A stretch of DNA of 14,460 bases from Pseudomonadota bacterium (GTDB lineage Bacteria; Verrucomicrobiota; Verrucomicrobiia; Chthoniobacterales; UBA6821). The position numbers and the translations under genes are program-made. The stretch lies in contig RFPR01000045.1 of the NCBI GenBank assembly GCA_009928265.1, positions 1 to 14,460 of the forward strand, read 5' to 3'. Below, piece after piece: positions 6,653 to 13,836 of the stretch (the first letter of the stretch is position 1; each line of letters starts with the position of its first letter). The notes below the pieces were generated by a model that was not told the origin of the DNA, ran no database searches, and worked only from the letters and a program-made list of their open reading frames with translations.

Positions 6653-7213
6653 TCATCCGTCCGAGAGCGGATGGCGCATGTCGGGCAGAACCGCCTTGGA
6701 GGAGACCTCGATCTCACGTTCCTGACCGAGCAGGCTCAGAAGGATCGCCACACGCTCCCGGGCCGGAAGCACACGGGTGACGAGCGCCTTCACGCCCATG
6801 AACGGCCCCTCGACAACCTTGACCTCCTCACCCTCGCGGATCTCTGCCGAAATTTCCACGGTCTCACCGTCGGCGACATGCCGGCGCAGGTCCTCGACGA
6901 TCGAATCCTCGACCACGCAGGGAGCACCCCCGAACGACAGCGTCTTGGCCACGCCGCTCGTGGCGGCGATACGACGATAAAGCTCCGGATAGACGAAACG
7001 CACGAAAAGGTATCCCGGGAACATCGCCTCATTAACCCAGGCGACCCCGGTCGACCGGGCCCGCTTGAAACGGATCTTTGGGCAAAAGACTTCCAACCCC
7101 AACTCTGCCCGAAGCAGGCGGGTGGCGATGCCCTCCTGCTTGGGCTTGGTTTTCACGCAATACCAGAGCAGTTCGTCCCAAAAGGGAGAGGGATTCGTCT
7201 GCTGTTCCGACAT
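6653..7213 (-). CDS. NusG/RfaH-family transcription elongation factor paralogue
   Basis: With the ATG at 7213 the product is 186 aa. The NGN domain spans about 14-110: WYCVKTKPKQEGIA at 17-30, FCPKIRFKR at 43-51 and EAMFPGYLFVRF at 62-73. A KOW-type C-terminal domain lies at about 125-178 (EGEEVKVVEGPFMGVKALV). The KTKP..E...FPGYLF pattern fits specialised NusG paralogues (RfaH, LoaP, UpxY type) better than core NusG, which normally sits beside secE and rplK. The family binds RNA polymerase through NGN and suppresses pausing or termination in target operons. A longer frame runs to a codon at 7279 but adds an Arg-rich, non-family 22-residue extension overlapping the divergent gap. No polysaccharide cluster is visible nearby, so its target operon is unknown. 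Confidence 0.87.
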   Translation of the reverse strand: MSEQQTNPSPFWDELLWYCVKTKPKQEGIATRLLRAELGLEVFCPKIRFKRARSTGVAWVNEAMFPGYLFVRFVYPELYRRIAATSGVAKTLSFGGAPCVVEDSIVEDLRRHVADGETVEISAEIREGEEVKVVEGPFMGVKALVTRVLPARERVAILLSLLGQEREIEVSSKAVLPDMRHPLSDG

Positions 7214-7221
7214 GATCGGGA

Positions 7222-7281
7222 TGATGTCAGGAAGCCGAAGGCGCCGCAACACGGGGCGATTGTGGCGAAATCGTGACATCA
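7222..7281. promoter_or_regulatory. Inverted repeat in divergent promoter gap
   Basis: TGATGTCA (7222-7229) and TGACATCA (7274-7281) are perfect 8-bp inverted copies 44 nt apart, inside the 86-bp gap between the NusG paralogue and the LpxH-like gene. A second small inverted pair, CGATT/AATCG (7257-7261 and 7269-7273), lies between them. Two half-sites for a regulator or a long-loop hairpin are both possible. Chance is also possible at this length. Confidence 0.25.
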
Positions 7282-7287
7282 GTCCTC

Positions 7288-7294
7288 TTGGAGA
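7288..7294 (+). promoter_or_regulatory. Ribosome binding site deciding the start of the LpxH-like gene
   Basis: TTGGAGA, with GGAG at 7290-7293, lies 6 nt before a GTG at 7300. The alternative in-frame GTG at 7273 has no comparable site. This favours the shorter start. Confidence 0.55.
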
Positions 7295-7299
7295 ATTCC

Positions 7300-8178
7300 G
7301 TGGCCCGTCCTACACAACATCTTGTGACCGACGAGGCCCTCAACCACTACAGGAGCGTCTGGATTTCCGACGTGCACCTCGGGACACGGGGCAGTCAGGC
7401 AAAGGCGTTGCTCGGTTTCCTGCGGACCTTTGAATGCGACACCCTTTATGTGGTAGGCGATCTCATCGACATCTGGGCGATGAAACGCGGTGTCTACTGG
7501 ACCCAAGAGCACAGCGATGTGATCCAGAAAATCCTCCGCAAAGGTCGCAAGGGCTCCAAGATCATCTATATTCCCGGAAACCATGACGAGCGTATCGCCG
7601 ACTTCACGGGCGATTACGCCAACGTCCACATCCAGCAGCGCGCTTTTCACGAGACGGTCGACGGACGCCGACTCCTTGTGGCCCATGGGCATGAACTCGA
7701 CACGGTCGTCCAAAACATCGGTTGGCTCGCCCATGTCGGCGACATCGGATACCAGCTGCTCCTCCAACTCAACGGGCCCGTCAATTTCTTCCGCCGCCTG
7801 CTTGGCCGCGGCCACTGGTCGCTGAGCGCCTACGTGAAGAGTAGCGTAAAGAACGTGGTCAACTTCATCGGAGGATTCGAGGAGTCGATGGTCCATTTTG
7901 CCTCGGACGCGAAGGCGGATGGCATTATCTGCGGCCATATCCACACTGCCGCGATCCGCAAGATCAAGGCCCTCGATTACTACAACACCGGCGACTGGGT
8001 CGAGAGCCTCACGGCACTGGTCGAGGAGGAGGATGGACGCCTCAAGCTTCTTCAGTTCAACCAGAATGGTGAGATCGTCCACACCCTCGCCACCTGCGGA
8101 GCCCTCGATCGTGCGGGTGTTGTACCCGTGAAGGAGACCCAGCCAGCGGAGTTCCCACCCGAGGCCGTGGTGGTCTGA
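7300..8178 (+). CDS. LpxH-like metallophosphoesterase (UDP-2,3-diacylglucosamine diphosphatase family)
   Basis: Starting at the GTG at 7300 the product is 292 aa; the longer start at 7273 would give 301. Calcineurin-like metal motifs are complete: ISDVHLG (D24, H26), GDLIDIW (D54), GNHDE (N94, H95), H129 and H131 in VAHGHEL, and GHIHTA (H213, H215). LpxH-type enzymes hydrolyse UDP-2,3-diacylglucosamine to lipid X in lipid A synthesis at the inner membrane. This protein is longer than classical LpxH (about 240 aa), with an insert around 135-185 rich in hydrophobic and basic residues, possibly for membrane contact. The family also contains phosphoesterases of unknown substrate, so the reaction is probable but not certain. 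panD follows 49 bp downstream on the same strand. Confidence 0.88.
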   Translation: MARPTQHLVTDEALNHYRSVWISDVHLGTRGSQAKALLGFLRTFECDTLYVVGDLIDIWAMKRGVYWTQEHSDVIQKILRKGRKGSKIIYIPGNHDERIADFTGDYANVHIQQRAFHETVDGRRLLVAHGHELDTVVQNIGWLAHVGDIGYQLLLQLNGPVNFFRRLLGRGHWSLSAYVKSSVKNVVNFIGGFEESMVHFASDAKADGIICGHIHTAAIRKIKALDYYNTGDWVESLTALVEEEDGRLKLLQFNQNGEIVHTLATCGALDRAGVVPVKETQPAEFPPEAVVV

Positions 8179-8205
8179 AAAAATCTGGCGGGACGGGATT
8201 CGGAA

Positions 8206-8215
8206 GCGTAGCTTC
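8206..8215. repeat. GCGTAGCTTC element, copy 1, upstream of panD
   Basis: GCGTAGCTTC is followed by TGG. It lies within GAAGC-GTA-GCTTC (8203-8215), a 5-bp inverted repeat with a 3-nt centre. It is 13 nt before the panD ATG, so it could form a small hairpin in the leader. The same 10-mer recurs across the panD stop codon. Confidence 0.5.
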
Positions 8216-8227
8216 TGGAACTCTCCG

Positions 8228-8581
8228 ATGACCATCTGCCTGCTCAAGTCCAAGATCCACCGCGCCGTCGTCACAGGCGCCTCCGTCGATTACGAGGGAA
8301 GCCTCACGATTGCCTCTGACCTCGCCGAACGGGTAGGTCTCCGTCCCTACGAACGGATCTTGGTGGGTAACATGGGCAACGGCGAGCGCTTCGAGACCTA
8401 CGTGATCTACGGGCCGCACGGCTCGGGAGCTTTCGAGCTGAACGGGGCAACCGCCCATCTCGGCAAGATCGGAGATCGCCTGACCATCATGTCCTTCACC
8501 TGGTTGGACGAGGAGGAGGCTGCATGCCACAAGCCCTCCGTCATCACCCTCGACAACCAGAACGGGATCAAGAAGGCGTAG
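8228..8581 (+). CDS. panD: Aspartate 1-decarboxylase proenzyme
   Basis: The 117-aa product has the usual PanD size. It decarboxylates L-aspartate to beta-alanine for pantothenate and CoA synthesis. The self-cleavage site G24-S25 is present in DYEGSLTI, giving the pyruvoyl group on the new alpha chain. Active-site residues K9, Y22, R54 (NGERFETY), T57, Y58 and N72 (LNGATAH) match their Escherichia coli positions. No other pan gene is seen nearby. The gene is 49 bp downstream of the LpxH-like gene and may share its transcript. Its 3' end overlaps the convergent MFS gene by 14 bp. Confidence 0.96.
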   Translation: MTICLLKSKIHRAVVTGASVDYEGSLTIASDLAERVGLRPYERILVGNMGNGERFETYVIYGPHGSGAFELNGATAHLGKIGDRLTIMSFTWLDEEEAACHKPSVITLDNQNGIKKA

Positions 8582-9812
8582 CTTCCGGCCGAGCAAGAGG
8601 GAAGAAGGGGATCAGGAAGATCCCCGTGGCGCAGAGCACACCGCAAAGCGGCACCGCGATTCCAATGCCGGCATGATCGGCTACCCATCCTGCCAGCCAG
8701 CTTCCCACGGCAAGCGATCCTTGGAAGGTCAGAAGGTAAAAGGAAATCGTTCTCCCCCTCACCCAGTCGGGCGAGCAGTGCTGAACCGAGATATTGTGGT
8801 TAACCGCCACCACGATCCAGAACAGGCCGGCCACAAGCATTGCTGTAGCAACCACGTGCAGACTCCTGCTCAGTCCGACAACAAGGATGCTCAGCGAGAA
8901 AACCAGGAGTGAAATCCCCACCATCCGCTCCAACGGGAATCGCCGGCGAAATGCCGGGATGAACAGGGCCCCGATCACCGAACCCAACCCGAAGGCACTC
9001 AACAGGATGCCGTAGCCCGTGGCTCCAGTGCCCAGATGGTCACGGGCCACCACCGGAAGGAGTGCCCAGACCCCGGAGCCGGTCAGCATGAACCATCCCG
9101 TGCGTAGTAGGATGCCGCCGATCAGCGGTGAACGCCTCACGAATTTCCATCCCTCGGCGAGCGAATGCAGGACGGCCGAAGGGGTTGCCCGTCCACGCGA
9201 GGGAACAACGAGATGAGCAGGCACGCGTTGTAAACCCGCCAACACAGCGACGAAGGAAACCGCGTTGAGGGCAAAAACCCAAGCCGCGCCAAAGGCTCCG
9301 ACTAGGAAACCACCAAGCGCGGGCCCGATTGCACGGGCGAGATTGAAACTGATGCTGTTAAGAGAGACGGCAGCGGCGGCCTTGTCACGGGTCACAAGAT
9401 CCTGAAGCAGGGTCTGCCAACCTGGAAGATGAATGGCGGAGCCGAGGCCGAGCAACAGGAGGAGGACGAGTAGCTCCGTTGGCTTCATCCGCCCGCTCCA
9501 GGCCATCACGGCCATCAGGGCGGCGGTTGCCATCATCCAGAGTTGTGCTCCAACGAGAAGGCGACGCCGGTTGACCAGATCAGTCAGCGCACCCCCGGCG
9601 ACTCCTAGTAGGAATGCGGGGAGGCTCGCCGCGGTCTGAACAAGTCCAATGAGCAGCGGCGAATGAGTCAGCGTGGTCATGAGCCACGCCGCGGCCGCAC
9701 CGTGCATGATTGTGCCGAGGTTGGAGAGGAAATTGGCGATCCAGAGATCGCGGAACTCAGGCTGCCGGAGGGGAGCGGTACCGTGTTCGAGGAACTTCCA
9801 GTTCATCGGCAT
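8568..9812 (-). CDS. MFS exporter (MFS_3/EntS-like family)
   Basis: The 414-aa integral membrane protein has about twelve hydrophobic segments in two halves. The N-terminal PEFRDLWIANFLSNLGTIMHG and the loop GALTDLVNRRRLLVG (MFS motif A type, D-x2-N-R-R) are typical of the MFS_3 group, which includes enterobactin-exporter-like proteins. Later parts show RAIGPALGGFLVG and a cytosolic loop with PSRGRATPS between the halves. Proton-driven efflux of a small molecule is inferred and the substrate is unknown. Three ATGs are possible (9833, 9812, 9806). A GGAG 8 nt upstream favours 9812, while 9833 lacks a spaced Shine-Dalgarno sequence. The gene is divergent from the GabD-like dehydrogenase and tail-overlaps panD. 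Confidence 0.9.
   Translation of the reverse strand: MPMNWKFLEHGTAPLRQPEFRDLWIANFLSNLGTIMHGAAAAWLMTTLTHSPLLIGLVQTAASLPAFLLGVAGGALTDLVNRRRLLVGAQLWMMATAALMAVMAWSGRMKPTELLVLLLLLGLGSAIHLPGWQTLLQDLVTRDKAAAAVSLNSISFNLARAIGPALGGFLVGAFGAAWVFALNAVSFVAVLAGLQRVPAHLVVPSRGRATPSAVLHSLAEGWKFVRRSPLIGGILLRTGWFMLTGSGVWALLPVVARDHLGTGATGYGILLSAFGLGSVIGALFIPAFRRRFPLERMVGISLLVFSLSILVVGLSRSLHVVATAMLVAGLFWIVVAVNHNISVQHCSPDWVRGRTISFYLLTFQGSLAVGSWLAGWVADHAGIGIAVPLCGVLCATGIFLIPFFPLARPEATPS
8576..8585. repeat. GCGTAGCTTC element, copy 2, across the panD stop
   Basis: This is an identical 10-mer to the one at 8206-8215, again followed by NGG (CGG here). It contains the panD TAG stop and lies inside the 3' ends of both panD and the convergent MFS gene. 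Confidence 0.5.
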
Positions 9813-9862
9813 TGGCAAAACTCCATACTCCATCTTCCCATGGAACCAGGAAGCGCACCAGC

Positions 9863-9878
9863 GGGATGAGGGGATGAG
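9863..9878. repeat. Tandem GGGATGAG x2
   Basis: GGGATGAG occurs at 9863-9870 and 9871-9878, in the divergent gap between the MFS gene and the dehydrogenase. The repeat is short and could be chance or a regulator half-site pair. Confidence 0.4.
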
Positions 9879-9888
9879 GCTCGCCCTC

Positions 9889-9902
9889 CATCGCCTGCGA
9901 TG
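9889..9902. promoter_or_regulatory. Palindrome upstream of the GabD-like gene
   Basis: CATCGC-CT-GCGATG is a perfect inverted repeat with 6-bp arms and a 2-bp spacer, 13 bp before the ATG at 9916. The geometry fits a dimeric repressor operator that could control the dehydrogenase, the divergent MFS gene or both. No regulator gene is adjacent. Confidence 0.3.
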
Positions 9903-9915
9903 ATACCCCGTCCCA

Positions 9916-11376
9916 ATGAATCCTTCCCTTCAAGATCTCTCCCTCTTCCGACAGCAGGCTTATTTTGGCGGACGATGGGCTGATACCTCCTCGGGGGAAA
10001 AGACCGAGGTGCTCGATCCCGCCGACGGAGTGACGATCGGATCGGTTCCTTCGCTCTCCGGGGAGGAAACCGCCTCGGCACTGGAGTTCGCGGCGACGGC
10101 GATGGAGGCATGGAAGCGCGAACCGGCATCCCGTCGCGCAGCGATTCTGCAGAAATGGCATGACCTTCTTGTCGCCCATACCGAGGATCTGGCATGCATC
10201 CTCACCGCGGAGCAGGGCAAACCCCTGACGGAGGCGCGTTCCGAGGTGGCATACGGGGCCGACTATGTCGGATGGTTTGCCGGGGAAGCGGTCCGCATCG
10301 ACGGGGAGATTCTGCAAGCCCCCACTCAGGACAAGAGGATCATGGTGCTCAAACAGCCCGTCGGTCTCTGTACGGCGATCACCCCGTGGAATTTTCCGAT
10401 CGCGATGGTCACCCGCAAAGTTGCTCCGGCGTTGGCGGCGGGATGCGCCATGGTGGTCAAGCCTGCGCCTCAGACCCCCTTCTCTTGCCTTGCCATCGCC
10501 GAACTGGCACTGCGTGCCGGACTGCCGCCCGGCCTCTTCTCCGTCGTCACGGGGGAGGCCTCCGTCATCGGACCGGTCCTCTCAACTCATCCGCTGGTCC
10601 GCAAGCTCAGCTTCACCGGATCGACCGAGGTCGGGAAGCTGCTCATCGCGCAGGCCTCCGGAACGGTCAAAAAAGTGACGATGGAACTCGGAGGGAATGC
10701 CCCCTTCGTGGTTTTTGAAGATGCTGATCTGGAAGCAGCGGTCGCGGGACTGATGCTTTCAAAGTTTCGTGCGAGCGGCCAGACATGCATCTGCGCGAAC
10801 AGGATCCTTGTCCACGAATCCGTCAGTGATCGTTTCACCAGCCTGCTGAAACATGCCATCTCTGAACTGCGTGTCGGCCCGGGAACCCAGGAAGGCGTGA
10901 CTCAGGGCCCGCTGATCGACACTGCCGCACTAAACAAGGTAGAGCATCTCGTTGGTGATGCCGTCTCGAAGGGAGCCCGTGTGCTCGTTGGCGGAAAACC
11001 GCATCCCCTCGGAGGCACCTTCTATGAGCCCACGATCCTCGAAGGCTGCACCCGGGCCATGGATCTCTGGCACGAGGAGATCTTTGGCCCGGTCGTCGCC
11101 CTCTACGGATTTTCAACGGAGAAAGAGGCTGTTAGCATGGCCAACGACACACGCGTCGGATTGGCTTCGTATGTCTACACCCGTGATATGAAACGCTTCT
11201 GGCGTGTGGGCGAGGCGCTGGAATACGGGATGGTGGGGGTGAACACCGGGGCGATTTCCAACGCAGCCGCACCCTTCGGGGGCATCAAGGAATCAGGCTA
11301 CGGGCGCGAAGGATCCTATCACGGCATCGCCGACTACCTCACGATGAAATACCTCTGCCTCGGGGGCTTGAATTAA
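9916..11376 (+). CDS. gabD: NAD(P)-dependent succinate-semialdehyde dehydrogenase-like aldehyde dehydrogenase
   Basis: The 486-aa product has the full ALDH length. Visible motifs are ITPWNFP (N159), K182 in VKPAPQTP for the cofactor, FTGSTEVGK (233-241), the general base E257 in MELGGNAP and the nucleophile C291 in SGQTCICANR. EEIFGPV and PFGGIKESGYGREGSYHG come towards the C-terminus. The paired cysteines C291-x-C293 and the CANR sequence are characteristic of the GabD branch, where they can form a redox switch. The expected reaction is oxidation of succinate semialdehyde to succinate in GABA or related catabolism. No GABA transaminase is present here, so a related aldehyde could be the real substrate. 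The gene's TAA overlaps the convergent gene's stop by 4 bp. Confidence 0.88.
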   Translation: MNPSLQDLSLFRQQAYFGGRWADTSSGEKTEVLDPADGVTIGSVPSLSGEETASALEFAATAMEAWKREPASRRAAILQKWHDLLVAHTEDLACILTAEQGKPLTEARSEVAYGADYVGWFAGEAVRIDGEILQAPTQDKRIMVLKQPVGLCTAITPWNFPIAMVTRKVAPALAAGCAMVVKPAPQTPFSCLAIAELALRAGLPPGLFSVVTGEASVIGPVLSTHPLVRKLSFTGSTEVGKLLIAQASGTVKKVTMELGGNAPFVVFEDADLEAAVAGLMLSKFRASGQTCICANRILVHESVSDRFTSLLKHAISELRVGPGTQEGVTQGPLIDTAALNKVEHLVGDAVSKGARVLVGGKPHPLGGTFYEPTILEGCTRAMDLWHEEIFGPVVALYGFSTEKEAVSMANDTRVGLASYVYTRDMKRFWRVGEALEYGMVGVNTGAISNAAAPFGGIKESGYGREGSYHGIADYLTMKYLCLGGLN

Positions 11377-11906
11377 AGCGCGATGCCTAGGCTCGAGAGA
11401 GTCTTCAGATCAAGACGCCCGCTGACCGGCAGTCCGTTATCAGCCTGAAACTGCTGGATCGCCTGCTGGATCACGGGGCCGTATTCGCCGTCCACCGAGC
11501 CCTTGTAATAGCCTAGCCCGGCAAGCTTCGCCTCCGCCTTGGCCAGCGTGTTGCTCGGAATTTCGCGGGAGACCTTCTTCTCCTCCACGACGACGCTTCG
11601 GGGAGGTTGGTAATAGCCGATCGAGGAATAGGCGGGTGCGGCATAAACAGGCGCCGGAACCGTGTAGACGGGAGCGGGTGCCGAATAGACAGGCGGTGCG
11701 TAGACCACTGGGGCGGCAGCCAAACCAAACATGCTCCACCCGACGCCGTTCGGGATACCGGTTCCGTACCATCCAGGACCGCATCCTCCACGATAATAGC
11801 CACCCCAGCCACCGCCCCAACCGCAGTAGGGACCAGCCTGCACGGCTGGAATCATTCCCAAAAGCAGGAGGATCACTACTAGGGAACGGACAAAGGCTTT
11901 GTTCAT
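11373..11906 (-). CDS. Secreted peptidoglycan-binding-domain protein with Tyr/Pro-rich linker
   Basis: The ATG at 11906 gives 177 aa beginning MNKAFVRSLVVILLLLGM and a signal peptide with a likely cut after AVQA (about residue 24). Longer frames to 12011 would overlap the upstream membrane gene and bury the signal. A Gly/Trp/Tyr-rich segment (25-56) follows with two cysteines (C28, C42). Next comes a low-complexity stretch of Y/V-x-A/V-P repeats (about 65-93). A C-terminal PG_binding_1-type domain lies at about 117-174 (LAKAEAKLAGLGYYKGSVDGEYG...AIQQFQADNGLPVSGRLD). The protein probably sits in the periplasm or envelope and binds cell wall through this domain. No catalytic domain is present. 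It is last in the minus-strand block, 58 bp after the membrane protein. Confidence 0.82.
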   Translation of the reverse strand: MNKAFVRSLVVILLLLGMIPAVQAGPYCGWGGGWGGYYRGGCGPGWYGTGIPNGVGWSMFGLAAAPVVYAPPVYSAPAPVYTVPAPVYAAPAYSSIGYYQPPRSVVVEEKKVSREIPSNTLAKAEAKLAGLGYYKGSVDGEYGPVIQQAIQQFQADNGLPVSGRLDLKTLSSLGIAL

Positions 11907-11964
11907 ACGGGCGGATGTTGCAGCACTCATCCACCCAAACGTCAGCACACGCAACACCAAAACA

Positions 11965-12393
11965 TCAGCCGTGGCCGAAAGCGTGGGCCCCAAGGGCAGC
12001 AACCATGCCAAAGCCGATCACCCAAGGGAGCACGCCCAGTGAGATCGCCATCTGGATCCTAAGTGGTGCCTCTCCGAGCGAGAGGCAAATCAGTGCCGTC
12101 GCCTGAGGGCCTATCGTGATTGGCGCGATGAGGCCTAGCCCCCAAAGACCGAATCGTTCCCAGATCCGCCAGAAGAGTTTGGATGGGTCGGGCTGCGGAT
12201 TCACCTTCAGCTTCCGTGTGATCCAGTCGCGTAGCGGAGCTCCGATAAGCAGGATTACAGTGCCCCCGAAGGAATACCCTATCCACGCTGCCAAGGCTGC
12301 AAACAGTACGGGAGTCCCAGCAGCCACACCCGCCGGGATCGCCGCCACGAAATAGAGGAAGCCAAGTCCGAGCGCCGTGAAGAACCCGGCCAT
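11965..12393 (-). CDS. Small integral membrane protein (Sm_multidrug_ex-like)
   Basis: The 142-aa product is strongly hydrophobic, with segments at about 4-24, 27-50, 83-102 and 111-135. The motif FGLWGLGLIAPITIGPQATAL (about 81-101), with the Pro/Gly turn inside the membrane, resembles the putative small multidrug export family (COG2426), a DedA-like re-entrant protein group. This is recognition from memory, and the efflux function of that family is poorly supported. A charged cytosolic loop (RDWITRKLKVNPQPDPSK, 55-72) separates the halves. The ATG lies 6 bp after the oxidoreductase stop with GGGAAG just upstream, which argues for translation in the same transcript. Confidence 0.75.
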   Translation of the reverse strand: MAGFFTALGLGFLYFVAAIPAGVAAGTPVLFAALAAWIGYSFGGTVILLIGAPLRDWITRKLKVNPQPDPSKLFWRIWERFGLWGLGLIAPITIGPQATALICLSLGEAPLRIQMAISLGVLPWVIGFGMVAALGAHAFGHG

Positions 12394-12399
12394 GCTTCC

Positions 12400-13485
12400 C
12401 TATGCCAAGAAGGGGTAGTCGGTGTAGCCCTTCTCCGTTCCGCCGTAGAAGGAAGCCTCATCGGGTTGATTGAGCGGAGCGTCCTTGAGGAGACGCTCGG
12501 GCAGATCGGGATTGGCAAGGAACGGGACGCCGAAGGCGATCGCATCAGCCCACCTCTCGGCCAAGGCGCGGTTGCCGCTCTCCTTGGTGAAGCCGCCGGC
12601 CGAGACGATGTTGCCCTTCCAGAAGGTGCGGAGTTCCCGTGGCCCCACCCCGTCCTTCGCTCCGTGGGCGATATCCTGGGCGGTCACCTGCGTGATGTGG
12701 GCGTAGGCGAGGCCGAAGCGGCTCAGTTCGCGCAGCGCATGGCCGAAAGTCTCGAGCGGATTGCTGTCGCTCATGTCGTTGAAGACTCCTCCGGGGGAGA
12801 GGCGAATGCCAATGCGGTCGGCTCCCCAGACTCCGGTGACAGCCTCGGTCACCTCAATGGTGAGGCGTGCACGGTTGGCGGCCGATCCTCCATAGCTGTC
12901 CGCCCGGTGGTTTGTCCCGTCACGCAGAAACTGGTCCAGAAGGTAGCCGTTGGCATTGTGGATCTCGACTCCGTCAAAGCCGGCCTCCTTGGCAAGCGTC
13001 GCGCCGTGGACATATTCCGCAATGATTCCGGGGATCTCGGAGAGCTCCAGAGCACGGGGCGTCACGTAATCCTCCATCGCGGCTCCGGTAAATACCTGCC
13101 CCTTCGGCTTCACAGCGGAGGGAGCGACGGGAAGCGCTCCTTCGCGCTGGAACGCAGGATGGGAGATGCGGCCGACATGCCAGAGCTGGAGGTAGATGTG
13201 GCCACCCTTCGCGTGGACGGAGGAGGTGACTTTTTTCCATCCCTCAACCTGCTCCGCGGTATGAATACCGGGCGTGGCGGGATAACCATAGCCTGTCGGC
13301 GAGACCGATGTGGCTTCTGAGATGATCATCCCCGCCGTGGCACGCTGGGCGTAGTACTCGGCATTGAGATCATTGGGCACATGGCCATCGGAGGCACGGC
13401 AGCGCGTGAGCGGCGCCATGAAGATGCGGTTCGTCAGAGCAAGTGCACCGAGCTGAATCGGACTGAAAAGATCTGGTGCGTTCAT
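12400..13485 (-). CDS. Old Yellow Enzyme-family FMN alkene reductase (NemA-like)
   Basis: The 361-aa product has the usual OYE length and is a single TIM barrel. Seen are MAPLTRCRA with T27 (tunes FMN), QLWHVGRISHP (100-110), the substrate-binding H176/N179 and proton donor Y181 in HNANGYLLDQFLRDGTNHR, YGGSAANR (FMN/structure, 198-205) and GGFTKE near the phosphate site. It should use NAD(P)H to reduce electrophilic C=C bonds of enones, nitro compounds or similar. The group includes NemA and xenobiotic reductases. It lies 16 bp after ybaB and 6 bp before the membrane gene, so it is probably in the dnaX-ybaB transcript. Its substrate is not known. Confidence 0.93.
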   Translation of the reverse strand: MNAPDLFSPIQLGALALTNRIFMAPLTRCRASDGHVPNDLNAEYYAQRATAGMIISEATSVSPTGYGYPATPGIHTAEQVEGWKKVTSSVHAKGGHIYLQLWHVGRISHPAFQREGALPVAPSAVKPKGQVFTGAAMEDYVTPRALELSEIPGIIAEYVHGATLAKEAGFDGVEIHNANGYLLDQFLRDGTNHRADSYGGSAANRARLTIEVTEAVTGVWGADRIGIRLSPGGVFNDMSDSNPLETFGHALRELSRFGLAYAHITQVTAQDIAHGAKDGVGPRELRTFWKGNIVSAGGFTKESGNRALAERWADAIAFGVPFLANPDLPERLLKDAPLNQPDEASFYGGTEKGYTDYPFLA

Positions 13486-13501
13486 GCTTCCGGAGACCGC
13501 C

Positions 13502-13813
13502 TCAGAAAGGCAGGCCGGGGATTCCGAGACCTGCGGTCAGTTTGCCCATCTCATCGGCGGCGAGTTTCTTGGCATCGCCGCTCGCCTGACGCACGGCGCT
13601 CAGCACGAGATCCTCGAGCAACTCGACATCGTCGGCACAGACCACATCGGGAGCGATCTTGATCGAGAGGATGTCGCCGGTGCCGCTGGCCTTGACGGTG
13701 ACCTTGCCGCCGCCGGAGGAGGCCTCGATCTCACGCTTGGCGAGGTCTTCCTGGATCTGGGCCATCTTCTTCTGCGCGTTGGCCGCGGCGCTCATCATCT
13801 TGGCAATGTTCAT
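13502..13813 (-). CDS. ybaB: YbaB/EbfC nucleoid-associated protein
   Basis: The 103-aa product has the usual size. An N-terminal helix (MMSAAANAQKKMAQIQEDLAKREIEA) leads into GGGKVTVKASGTGDILSIKIAPDVV and the helical C-terminal half DDVELLEDLVLSAVRQASGDAKKLAADEMGKLTAGLGIPG, the standard YbaB order. The protein forms tweezer-like dimers that bind DNA and is linked to recombination and gene regulation. It follows the dnaX end by 23 bp, a widely conserved pairing that supports both calls. recR, the common third member, is not next. Confidence 0.93.
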   Translation of the reverse strand: MNIAKMMSAAANAQKKMAQIQEDLAKREIEASSGGGKVTVKASGTGDILSIKIAPDVVCADDVELLEDLVLSAVRQASGDAKKLAADEMGKLTAGLGIPGLPF

Positions 13814-13836
13814 GGGATTGGTTGGGTTGGAAAAGG

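Noticed and set aside
6607..6673. Inverted repeats around the convergent 3' ends (CATCCG/CGGATG, CCTTCC/GGAAGG)
   Set aside because: Short stems, partly inside coding sequence, and no T-run. Expected by chance at this GC content.
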